The translations under genes were made by a program, and so were the position numbers. A DNA stretch of 14,632 bases, from assembly GCA_021784375.1 (NCBI GenBank), contig JAJXSV010000033.1:1-14632 (forward strand), given 5' to 3'. Source of the DNA: Actinomycetes bacterium. Lineage in GTDB: Bacteria; Actinomycetota; Actinomycetes; S36-B12; UBA5976. Below are positions 1 to 6,362 of the stretch, one piece after another. The notes under the pieces were generated by a model that saw only the letters and a list, made by a program, of their open reading frames with translations, did no database searches and had not been told where the DNA came from. Position 1 is the stretch's first letter, and each line of letters begins with the position of its first letter.

Positions 1-1838
1 GTGAGCAACTTCGCGGTCACCACCAGGAATGCCAGCGGGTCCTCGGGGTCGGTGAACCGTGCCTTCAGGTGTGCTTCCTGGGCGCGATCGAGGGCGTACT
101 CCGCCCAGGACAGCGGCTCATCCTTGGAGGTGGCAACGGTCATGACCACCGCCGTCTCATGCCGGAGGCCGCGCTCGGCGATGAGCCGCGTGAGTTCGGT
201 GTTGTAGGCGACGACGAGTTCCCGGTCGAAGGCCACCACTTGCGCCTTCATGCCGTTGGGGGCGATCTTCGCCTGGTAGTGGTCGAGGATGTCCGCGCAC
301 ACGCGGCGAATGCGTTCGGGGTTCAGCAGCAGCGTCTTCACATGGGCGGCCTTGCCGGCCAAGAATTCGCGTTCCTCGTCGGTGAGGTTCTCCTCGATGG
401 CCATCGACTCGAACGCCTCATCCAAGGCGCTTCGGTCGAGGTGGAAGTCCACCAGTCGCGTCTCCACATGCACCGGCACACTCGCCCCGTCGGCGATGGA
501 GCGTTCCATCGAGTAGGTGTTGAGGACATGGCCAGGATCGTTGGGGTCGCCGAACAGTTTGAACGTGTTGCGTTCTTTATCACTGATCGGGGTGCCGGTC
601 AGGCCGAAGAAGCGGGCATTCGGGAGCGCAGTGCGCATGGCGTCGCCCAGGTTGCCTTCCTGCGTGCGGTGGGCTTCGTCGACGAACACGATGATGTTGT
701 CGCGGGTGTTCAGTTCGCCGGCACCGTCGAAGCGGAAGATGGTGGTGAGCACGATGCCCCGCTGATCGTCCCGCAGCGTCTTGCGGAGGTCTTCCTTGCC
801 GGTGGCCACCGAGACGCGGGGTAGGCCGGCGGTCTTGAACTGCCGTTCGATCTGCTCAATGAGATCGAGCCGATCCAGCACCACGAGGATGGTGGGGCCA
901 CCGACGCGCTCATCGTTGAGCAGCATCAACGCGGCGAAGGCCATGAGCAGGGACTTGCCGGTGCCCTGGTAGTGCCAGATCAGGCCACGCCGTCCACCGG
1001 CCAGGACTCGGGCCACGATGGCTTCGGCGGCCTCCACCTGCGGGTAGCGGGGAATCAACTTCCGTGCCCCGCCACCGGGTACCTGCTCAAACAGGGTGAA
1101 GTTCTGCAAAACGCTCAACACGCGTGCCGGCGTAAGCAAGAGATCCACCGAGCGCTGGACTCGCTCGAACCCCGACAGGTCGAATGGGTCTGCCGTCGAT
1201 CCCCACATCAGCCACGATTCGGCCTGCTGCCCGACTGCGCCGTAGTGCAGCTCCCGGCCATCGGTCGCCACACAAAGCACATTCGGGGCGAAGAACGTGG
1301 GTCGCTCCGGCACATAGACATTCGCAATGTCCCGCGCCGCGTTCAACCACGACACATTCGCCTTCACCGGCGACTTCGTCTCAATCACTACCAGCGGGAC
1401 GCCATTCACCCACAACACGATGTCGAAACGTCGGGAGTTGCCCGGCGTCCCGAAGGTCACCTCGTCGGACACCACGAACGAGTTCGCGGACAGGTTCTCG
1501 AAATCGATGAACTGAATCGGCGTGTGATCGGTATCCCCCAGGAATTTCACCGTCGACTGCCCACGCAGCAACGTCGTCATCCGCTCATTCGCCGGCAACA
1601 ACCCATCAGTCATCGCCGACAACACCGTCGAACGGATCAACGGCAAAACCTCGTCAACCTTGCTGGTGTCGTTCCAAATCGCTGGATTCAACGTGACCAG
1701 GTGATCGCGCACCTCCCACCCCACCAGCACATCCGTGTGCTCACGGGCCAACGTATTCCCCGGCGCATGCGACCAACCAATATCGACTAGGCGCTCCACC
1801 AACCACGTCTGCACCGTCGACGTCTCAGAGAACGACAT
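1..1838 (-). CDS. hsdR: Type I restriction enzyme R subunit, partial (3' end beyond window)
   Basis: This is the motor and nuclease subunit of a type I restriction-modification complex: it translocates DNA by ATP hydrolysis and cleaves it when HsdS meets an unmodified site. I translated most of the minus strand by hand from the ATG at 1838 and found one open frame to the window edge (about 612 residues; the family is usually about 1000). The N-terminal PD-(D/E)xK nuclease shows D139 and E153-T-K155 in a hydrophobic context (VVIETK). Walker A is QGTGKS (291-296), the DEAH box is residues 387-390 (bases 669-680), and LTGTP (413-417) is helicase motif III. The start lies 2 nt after the hsdS stop, so translation is probably coupled. 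The C-terminal part of the helicase and the helical domain are outside the window. No frameshift was seen. The call is very secure; specificity is unknown. Confidence 0.96.
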   Translation of the reverse strand, partial: MSFSETSTVQTWLVERLVDIGWSHAPGNTLAREHTDVLVGWEVRDHLVTLNPAIWNDTSKVDEVLPLIRSTVLSAMTDGLLPANERMTTLLRGQSTVKFLGDTDHTPIQFIDFENLSANSFVVSDEVTFGTPGNSRRFDIVLWVNGVPLVVIETKSPVKANVSWLNAARDIANVYVPERPTFFAPNVLCVATDGRELHYGAVGQQAESWLMWGSTADPFDLSGFERVQRSVDLLLTPARVLSVLQNFTLFEQVPGGGARKLIPRYPQVEAAEAIVARVLAGGRRGLIWHYQGTGKSLLMAFAALMLLNDERVGGPTILVVLDRLDLIEQIERQFKTAGLPRVSVATGKEDLRKTLRDDQRGIVLTTIFRFDGAGELNTRDNIIVFVDEAHRTQEGNLGDAMRTALPNARFFGLTGTPISDKERNTFKLFGDPNDPGHVLNTYSMERSIADGASVPVHVETRLVDFHLDRSALDEAFESMAIEENLTDEEREFLAGKAAHVKTLLLNPERIRRVCADILDHYQAKIAPNGMKAQVVAFDRELVVAYNTELTRLIAERGLRHETAVVMTVATSKDEPLSWAEYALDRAQEAHLKARFTDPEDPLAFLVVTAKLL

Positions 1839-1840
1839 GG

Positions 1841-3022
1841 TTATGCCACCTCACGCGCGATCGCGTCGTCGGACTCGGGCAGCGCTATGGAGCCATCGAG
1901 TAGACCCGTCACCAACTGGCCACGCAGGACTCGCAAGGTCACGACCTCGGCGGATAAGGCGCGCACGAGCGCGCGGGCTGCCTCCAATAGCGCTGACGCC
2001 TCGGCACGTTCGGCTGGAGTCTCTCCCATGCGAATCTTCGTCTGGAACAACTCCTTCCGGTTGACTTTGGGCATCTTGGTGCGCCCCGACATCGAGGTAA
2101 CCACCTTGGAGAACTCATCAGATAGCAGGCACTCACGAAGAAGCGCGCTGGGGACCTCCGGGACCGGTGTGAGCGGATACGCGTCAGCACTGCAAAGGCC
2201 TTCAAAGCCGGGCCATACAACCTTTCGGAGATTGGGACGGATCTTTGAATAGACGACGTCGTTCGGCCCGAACAGGTACTTCCCACTAATTGGCGGCGCG
2301 ATCTCGTCGCTCTCGGCAAGCAATTCGCCGCTCGCCTTCCCCATGCGGTCAATGCCGAAGTATGGGAGCGCCGAATACTCGGACGCCCGGGGATCGACCA
2401 ACGATGCTGAGATGTGGCAGACCTCCGCTAGAGGAGCCAAGGGCCAGCCAGCGAGCAGAGTCTCTCGCAATGTGCGCAAGAGCGAGCGAGCGCTTGCGAG
2501 TTCGCTATCAAGGCTCCCGAGAACGGAGTCGAGCCCGCCCACAGCAGCGACGATGCGCCTCTGCACATCAAGCGGCGGCAGGATGATCGGAATGGTGGCA
2601 ACCTTCGCCTTGCTTATCTCGGGGAAAGTGCTGCCGCCTGCGCGTGATGTGAACTCATCTCGGTTGCTCTGGATCCAGAGCCGGAGGAATTCGGGCAGGA
2701 TGCCCGCACTTGGGATCAATGATTGAAACCCTTGGTTTGTACTCAGTTCGCAACCTGCGATCGCCGTAAAGCCCACGGATGCGCGGCTCGTGAGAAGCAC
2801 TGCCCCGGCAGGCAGCAACTTGGCCGAGGAACCGCGAAGTCCTTCGAGTGTGATCTTGCGTTCGGAGGAACTGATTACTCCGCCGTCCTGCCGAACAACC
2901 TCGGTGGGCGTAAGCCAGACAACGTCCCCACCCCAGTAGGTCGGTTCTTTCGTCGATGGAGTACCACCGCCGACGATCTCGGCTATCGCACCGATTGTCG
3001 TGTTCTTCCAACTGTCAGGCAT
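1841..3022 (-). CDS. hsdS: Type I RM specificity subunit
   Basis: The 393-aa protein sets the DNA target of the RM complex for both methylation and restriction. It has the usual two-lobe plan: a first target recognition domain at about residues 1-140, a conserved helical spacer starting near LPPLDVQRRIV (148-158) and running to about 193, a second recognition domain at about 195-340, and a C-terminal helical repeat ending in RGQLVTGLLDGSI. The tract NQGFQSL (96-102) and the sequence GSTFPEIS before the spacer are typical of HsdS. The ATG at 3022 was chosen because it overlaps the hsdM stop by 8 nt. The frame is open further upstream, but there it lies inside hsdM. Length is normal and both recognition domains look intact, so the enzyme should bind a bipartite site. 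Which bases it reads cannot be told from sequence. Confidence 0.95.
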   Translation of the reverse strand: MPDSWKNTTIGAIAEIVGGGTPSTKEPTYWGGDVVWLTPTEVVRQDGGVISSSERKITLEGLRGSSAKLLPAGAVLLTSRASVGFTAIAGCELSTNQGFQSLIPSAGILPEFLRLWIQSNRDEFTSRAGGSTFPEISKAKVATIPIILPPLDVQRRIVAAVGGLDSVLGSLDSELASARSLLRTLRETLLAGWPLAPLAEVCHISASLVDPRASEYSALPYFGIDRMGKASGELLAESDEIAPPISGKYLFGPNDVVYSKIRPNLRKVVWPGFEGLCSADAYPLTPVPEVPSALLRECLLSDEFSKVVTSMSGRTKMPKVNRKELFQTKIRMGETPAERAEASALLEAARALVRALSAEVVTLRVLRGQLVTGLLDGSIALPESDDAIAREVA

Positions 3023-4523
3023 CGCTACCTCGTAGATCAGCGATGCCGGCTGCGGCGAAGCGCTTGAAGAGTGCTTCTTCGGCTGCGATGCGTGCAGCTC
3101 GCGCCTCGATGTACCCGGCAATCGCCGCGTCGAGGTCGAGTTCCTCGGCTGCACTCTGCTTGATGTAGCGGCCGATGTTGAGGTCGAAGCCGTTTGTTTG
3201 GATCTCGGTTCGGGAAACGAGGCGCACGTGTGCGCCGCCGTCCCCGTCCGGATCGTCCCCGGAGTCATATGCGTTGATGAGCGCTTGGACGTCGTCGTCG
3301 CTCATCTGGTTCTGGTTCTTGGCTTTGACGAATCTTGCCGAGCCGTCGATGAATAGGACGTGCCCACGCCGCTTCTCTGGTTTGGTGGCGCGGAAGATGA
3401 GGAGGCAGGCGGGGATGGAGGTGGAGTAGAAGAGGTTTCCGGGAAGGCCGATGACCGCATCCAGGGTGTCGCTCTTGATGAGTGCCTCGCGGATCTTCGC
3501 TTCGGCGCCGCCCCGGAAGAGGACGCCGTGAGGCATGACCACGCCAACTCGACCGGTGCCCGGCTTCATGGAGTGGACCATGTGTTGGATCCAGGCGAAG
3601 TCGCCATTCTTCGCTGGTGGCACACCGGTGGTGGCGCGGGGGTCGGCGGCCCAGGTGTCTGCTCCCCAGTTGGTCAGGGAGAACGGTGGGTTGGCGACGA
3701 CGACGTCGAACTTCGTAATGTGCCCGTCGGCGTCGCGCAGGCCCGGTGAGCGCAGGGTGTCACCGCGCACAATCCTGAAGTCCTCAATGTCGTGGAGGAA
3801 CAGGTTCATGCGGGCGATCGCACTGGTGGTGAGGTTCACTTCCTGCCCATACAGGCGCAAGGTCCGGGTATCTCGTCCGTGGTCGCGAACGGTGTTTATG
3901 GTTTCCACCAGCATGCCGCCCGACCCGCACGCCGGGTCATAGACCGCCTCCCCAGGCTGGGGTTGCAGGATGCGGATAAGCAGGCGCACGACCTGGCGGG
4001 GGGTGAAGAACTCGCCGGCCTTCTTGCCCGACTCGTCGGCGAAGTTCTTCAACAGATACTCGTAGCCCTGCCCGAGCAGGTCGTGACTCACTTCGTCGGG
4101 GTTGAGCGTGGTGCCGTTGAAGGCGTTGATGAGGTTCACCAGCGCCGTCTCGGGCAGCCGTTCCTTGTTCGCCCAGGCGGCGTCCCCGAAGATGCCGGCA
4201 AGACTTTCCGGATTCGCTTGTTCGATGCTGCCCAGGGCCTTGTTGATCTGGGCGCCGAGGTTCGCCGTCTTGAGGGTGACGTCCCGCCAGTGGCTGCCGG
4301 CGGGCAGGTTGAAGCGGTGGTAGTCGGCCTCCACCGTGGGATCAACGACATCGCCGTAATCGGCGACAGCCTTGGCGTGCTCCCAATCCCAGGTATCGGA
4401 GATCCACTTCCAAAACAGCATAGGGAACACGTAGGTCTTGAAATCGGCCGGGTCGACCGGACCGCGCAGCGCGTTCGCTGCCGCCCACAGGCGTTTCTCC
4501 AGGTCGTCCAACCGGACTGTCAC
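3015..4523 (-). CDS. hsdM: Type I RM N6-adenine methyltransferase subunit
   Basis: This 502-aa subunit methylates adenine within the site chosen by HsdS, using S-adenosylmethionine, and thereby protects host DNA. An N-terminal HsdM helical domain occupies about residues 1-150 (LEKRLWAAANALRG, then FPMLFWKWISD). It is followed by GEFFTPRQVVRLL (170-182), the SAM-binding motif DPACGSGG (196-203) and the catalytic motif NPPF (278-281). The start is taken as GTG at 4523, because the protein family begins at this point and a GGGGGAG tract lies just upstream; its spacing to the GTG is short. The frame stays open upstream to 4739, but that stretch has no methylase similarity. It is the first gene of the hsdM-hsdS-hsdR operon. 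No confident promoter was seen in the 4524-4640 stretch. Confidence 0.95.
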   Translation of the reverse strand: MTVRLDDLEKRLWAAANALRGPVDPADFKTYVFPMLFWKWISDTWDWEHAKAVADYGDVVDPTVEADYHRFNLPAGSHWRDVTLKTANLGAQINKALGSIEQANPESLAGIFGDAAWANKERLPETALVNLINAFNGTTLNPDEVSHDLLGQGYEYLLKNFADESGKKAGEFFTPRQVVRLLIRILQPQPGEAVYDPACGSGGMLVETINTVRDHGRDTRTLRLYGQEVNLTTSAIARMNLFLHDIEDFRIVRGDTLRSPGLRDADGHITKFDVVVANPPFSLTNWGADTWAADPRATTGVPPAKNGDFAWIQHMVHSMKPGTGRVGVVMPHGVLFRGGAEAKIREALIKSDTLDAVIGLPGNLFYSTSIPACLLIFRATKPEKRRGHVLFIDGSARFVKAKNQNQMSDDDVQALINAYDSGDDPDGDGGAHVRLVSRTEIQTNGFDLNIGRYIKQSAAEELDLDAAIAGYIEARAARIAAEEALFKRFAAAGIADLRGSDA

Positions 4524-4634
4524 TGCTCCCCCATCATCGTGGCCGCCGCATGGCCGCTCCCGAGCGTAACTGCGCAGGCTGACATCACCGGGAACATCGG
4601 CGTGTGGCGCGGGTCGCCCGGCGCTCCCCGCGCC

Positions 4635-4678
4635 GAGCTGCACCCGCGTCTTGGATATGCCGCACCTGCGGCGGTTCG
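4635..4678 (-). repeat. Direct repeat copy A (downstream of the nucleotidyltransferase module)
   Basis: This 44-nt segment matches 5632-5674 in the same orientation at about 37 of 43 aligned positions with one gap. The shared core includes CTTGGAT and TGCGGCGG. Both copies lie just 3' of a minus-strand gene. Copy A also contains a short palindrome, GCCGCA-CC-TGCGGC, which copy B has lost. The nature of the repeat is unknown: it could be an intergenic repetitive element, a recombination site, or the remains of a duplicated gene end, since on the minus strand both encode EPPQVxHIQ in one frame. Confidence 0.7.
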
Positions 4679-4715
4679 AGTGGTCCGCAGTGCGCGGACC
4701 GCAGGTGATCTGCGG
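4663..4715. repeat. Cluster of nested inverted repeats upstream of hsdM
   Basis: Three perfect inverted repeats are packed here. CACCTGCGG (4663-4671) pairs with CCGCAGGTG (4699-4707). GGTCCGC (4682-4688) pairs with GCGGACC (4694-4700). CCGCAG (4699-4704) pairs with CTGCGG (4710-4715). They are mutually exclusive in part, so the segment could switch between folds. It lies between the nucleotidyltransferase stop and hsdM, where a transcription terminator or operator would make sense. No T-tract follows on the minus strand, which argues against a simple intrinsic terminator. Confidence 0.5.
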
Positions 4716-4817
4716 CCGGTGCAAGCAGCGTTGCGGCATAGGCGGAGTTGGGGTGGACCAGTAGGCATTCGTTGCCGGCCAACAGTTGCCGGACGCTGTC
4801 TGCTCGCACCAGGGATG

Positions 4818-5444
4818 TCATGCCGTTCCCCGCAATTCCTGCTCGACTCCACGCCGGCGCGCCTTGGCGCTGCTGGAGAGCACGAGGAACGGCCGCTCCC
4901 GCAGCGTGTTCAGGAAGGCATCGTCTGAGGACTGCCAGGCTGCAAGACGACGGATTGTGGTCTGCACCGGTCGCCCGATGCGCTCCTCGGCCGCTGCGGC
5001 CGCCGCATACACGGTGTCACGATCGGGGCTGCCGATCACGAGCACGTCAATGTCGTGCGGTGGGGGACCTTCCACGCCGGCATGTCGGGCTGCCCACGAT
5101 CCGAACACGATGAGCGCGTCCACGTTCGCGATCGCATCGAAGGCGCGGGTGAGGATGGCGGGCACACCGAACGTGGCCGACAGGATGCGCGTGAGTTCCC
5201 CATGGAATGGGTGTCCGACATTGGCTCGGTACAGGAGCATGTTGCCTTGCCGCCGTTCGCTGAGCAGCCCTGCGGTGACCAGGCGCGCCAACTCGCGCGA
5301 GGCGGTGGGCTGCGTGACGGTGGCGCGCCTGGCGAGTTCCGTTTGGGACCATTCACGGGTTGCGTCGTCAAGCAGCAGCGCCAACAACCTGCCTTGCGCA
5401 TCGGACCGGAAGATCGGCATGAGCGCCGGCACCGGAGTCTTCAT
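4818..5444 (-). CDS. HTH-nucleotidyltransferase fusion (MNT-type antitoxin/regulator-like)
   Basis: This 208-aa protein joins a winged helix-turn-helix domain (about residues 10-75; WSQTELARRATVTQPTASREL is the recognition region) to a minimal nucleotidyltransferase domain (about 105-165). The signature GSW (115-117) is followed by D131-I-D133, the metal-binding pair of the polymerase-beta fold. In MNT-HEPN toxin-antitoxin pairs such an enzyme modifies and silences its HEPN partner; the added HTH suggests it also controls its own transcription. The start ATG at 5444 was preferred over GTG 5483 because known relatives, as I recall them, begin close to this point (PVPALMPIFRSDAQG). The stop overlaps a short ORF by ATGA, but that ORF looks truncated (see 4585-4821). 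The partner activity may therefore be lost, leaving an orphan regulator. Function as an antitoxin is inferred. Confidence 0.8.
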   Translation of the reverse strand: MKTPVPALMPIFRSDAQGRLLALLLDDATREWSQTELARRATVTQPTASRELARLVTAGLLSERRQGNMLLYRANVGHPFHGELTRILSATFGVPAILTRAFDAIANVDALIVFGSWAARHAGVEGPPPHDIDVLVIGSPDRDTVYAAAAAAEERIGRPVQTTIRRLAAWQSSDDAFLNTLRERPFLVLSSSAKARRRGVEQELRGTA

Positions 5445-5448
5445 AAAC

Positions 5449-5464
5449 TGAATACTCTCATTCA
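5449..5464 (-). promoter_or_regulatory. AT-rich inverted repeat just upstream of the HTH-nucleotidyltransferase
   Basis: The arms TGAAT (5449-5453) and ATTCA (5460-5464) are separated by 6 nt, and one more pair matches beyond a single mismatch. It sits 5 nt before the chosen ATG, in the only AT-rich patch of the neighbourhood. This is a plausible operator for autoregulation by the encoded winged helix, but that is inference only. Confidence 0.35.
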
Positions 5465-5631
5465 CTAATGGGATAGAGAACACGCCCCGCGCTTCCGCCG
5501 GGCGTATCGCCAGGCGGACGCGCTCGCCACGGCAACGGCAACGGTGCGGGCCTCAACGCCAGCGGCCGGTCGCGCGCTGTTGCTCCGTCCACCTGCGAAT
5601 CCGTCGCCCACAAACACGATGCCTGCACCCC

Positions 5632-5674
5632 GAACTGCAGCCGCGCTTGGATGTGCGGCACTTGCGGCGGCTCG
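5632..5674 (-). repeat. Direct repeat copy B (upstream of the nucleotidyltransferase module)
   Basis: This is the partner of the repeat at 4635-4678, in the same orientation and about 1 kb away. It begins 35 nt after the stop of the 127-aa gene. The remaining sequence between 5475 and 5631 shows no coding signal I trust: an 84-codon minus frame through it, starting at 5712, is rich in P, R and A and looks like non-coding translation. Confidence 0.7.
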
Positions 5675-5708
5675 TTTGCACCTGACCGCCCCCGGCCTTG
5701 CTGCACCT

Positions 5709-6092
5709 TCACTCGGTGCCGCTGATGAGCCGCAACATGGGCGGCGTGATGGTGAACACCGGCTCTTCTGGCAGACAGTCAGCGGCCTTGAACGGGGCCC
5801 GTTGCACCAGCCACTGCACGACGTCATGGCGAGATTCGCTCCGGTTCCCGGCGTCTTCGCCTGCTTCGCTGTAGTCATCGGCGAGATGCGCGATGCGCGC
5901 CGTGATCCACTCCGGGCAGTCATCGCGTTCGAAGGCCTCCTCCGCCAAGGCCAGCAGCGTGTCGCTTGCGTCATGCAGGGCCAGGGCTTCCCCGAACGCT
6001 TGGCTGGCACGCAGGGCGGATTCGGCCACCAGGTTCGCGAGATCTTTCGGCGCAAGGCGCGGATTGCAAAGCAGGGGCTGGGACATCGTCAT
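5709..6092 (-). CDS. Hypothetical protein, 127 aa
   Basis: I do not recognise this family. The start is well supported: a GGAGG Shine-Dalgarno sequence (6098-6102) lies 5 nt before the ATG at 6092, and the ATG shares an ATGA with the stop of the small gene upstream. The protein is acidic and probably mostly helical. The N-terminal half (LANLVAESALRASQAFGEAL, then LLALAEEAFERDD) has the heptad-like A/L pattern of a helical bundle. The middle is rich in D, E and N, and the end (EEPVFTITPPMLRLISGTE) may form a strand. No membrane segment, signal peptide or catalytic motif is visible. It could be an accessory protein of the defence island or the end of a separate cassette. Confidence 0.7.
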   Translation of the reverse strand: MTMSQPLLCNPRLAPKDLANLVAESALRASQAFGEALALHDASDTLLALAEEAFERDDCPEWITARIAHLADDYSEAGEDAGNRSESRHDVVQWLVQRAPFKAADCLPEEPVFTITPPMLRLISGTE

Positions 6093-6217
6093 CGGTTCCT
6101 CCAAGGATCCTGCGGCCACGTCGGTTTGTGGTCGCTGCTCTTGGTGTACCGGGCAATTTCGATTTCGTGGGTTCCGGACGTCCGACGGATCTTTGGCGCA
6201 GATCCGTATGACCCCAT
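6089..6217 (-). CDS. Hypothetical small protein, 42 aa, coupled to the 127-aa gene
   Basis: This small gene ends in ATGA shared with the 127-aa gene, a junction that rarely occurs by chance. Its C-terminal half (HEIEIARYTKSSDHKP, then WPQDPWRNR) has the balanced composition of a real protein, unlike the other frames here. The ATG at 6217 is a tentative start with only a weak ribosome-binding site. The frame is open upstream to 6364, so the true start may be further away, or the 5' part may have been replaced when the neighbouring mobile element arrived. Function is unknown. Confidence 0.5.
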   Translation of the reverse strand: MGSYGSAPKIRRTSGTHEIEIARYTKSSDHKPTWPQDPWRNR

Positions 6218-6362
6218 CGGGGGCGATCCGGGACGGAGCCTGACACGCGTTGACGTCGAGCTGCAACGTGAGTTTCGAAGTGCACCGATATCCCGGCGCA
6301 TGCAAACACACACACCCTTTGGAATTCCGCAGGAAACCCGTACCGGCGCAGGCACTCGCGCC

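Larger units (their letters stand above)
4585..4821 (-). pseudogene. Short ORF coupled to the nucleotidyltransferase; probable truncated HEPN-type partner
   Basis: The 78-codon ORF starts with an ATG that shares an ATGA with the stop of the HTH-nucleotidyltransferase gene, so it would be translated by coupling. Its first 40 or so residues (MTSLVRADSVRQLLAGNE, then a stretch with SAYAATLL) resemble the opening of the HEPN-like proteins that often follow such nucleotidyltransferases; this is from memory of the family, not a search. The rest (about residues 45-78) is arginine-rich, has no fold signature, and runs through the direct repeat at 4635-4678. A full HEPN partner is usually 120-150 aa or more and carries an RxxxxH motif, which I do not see. 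My reading is that the partner was cut short by a deletion or rearrangement at the repeat. It could also be a small unrelated protein or not coding beyond the start. Confidence 0.4.

Noticed and set aside
69..824. Long plus-strand ORF of 251 codons
   Set aside because: It is antisense to the hsdR frame, which carries the Walker A, DEAH and nuclease motifs. High GC makes such antisense frames common.
4524..4739. N-terminal extension of hsdM upstream of GTG 4523
   Set aside because: The extra residues are R/P-rich with no methylase similarity and overlap the inverted-repeat region and the short ORF after the nucleotidyltransferase.
3792..4928. Plus-strand ORF of 378 codons
   Set aside because: It lies antisense to hsdM and the nucleotidyltransferase; no domain is visible and the opposite strand explains the region.
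5458..5712. 84-codon minus ORF starting in GTGA after the 127-aa gene
   Set aside because: Its start overlaps a stop, but the sequence is low-complexity P/R/A-rich and runs through the direct repeat and into the nucleotidyltransferase upstream region. There is no Shine-Dalgarno sequence or protein-like pattern.
5544..6362. Upstream extension of the recombinase-like ORF to 868 codons
   Set aside because: This part runs antisense to the 127-aa and 42-aa minus genes, which have better support (Shine-Dalgarno sequence and ATGA coupling). Coding sense on the plus strand begins near 6300-6363.
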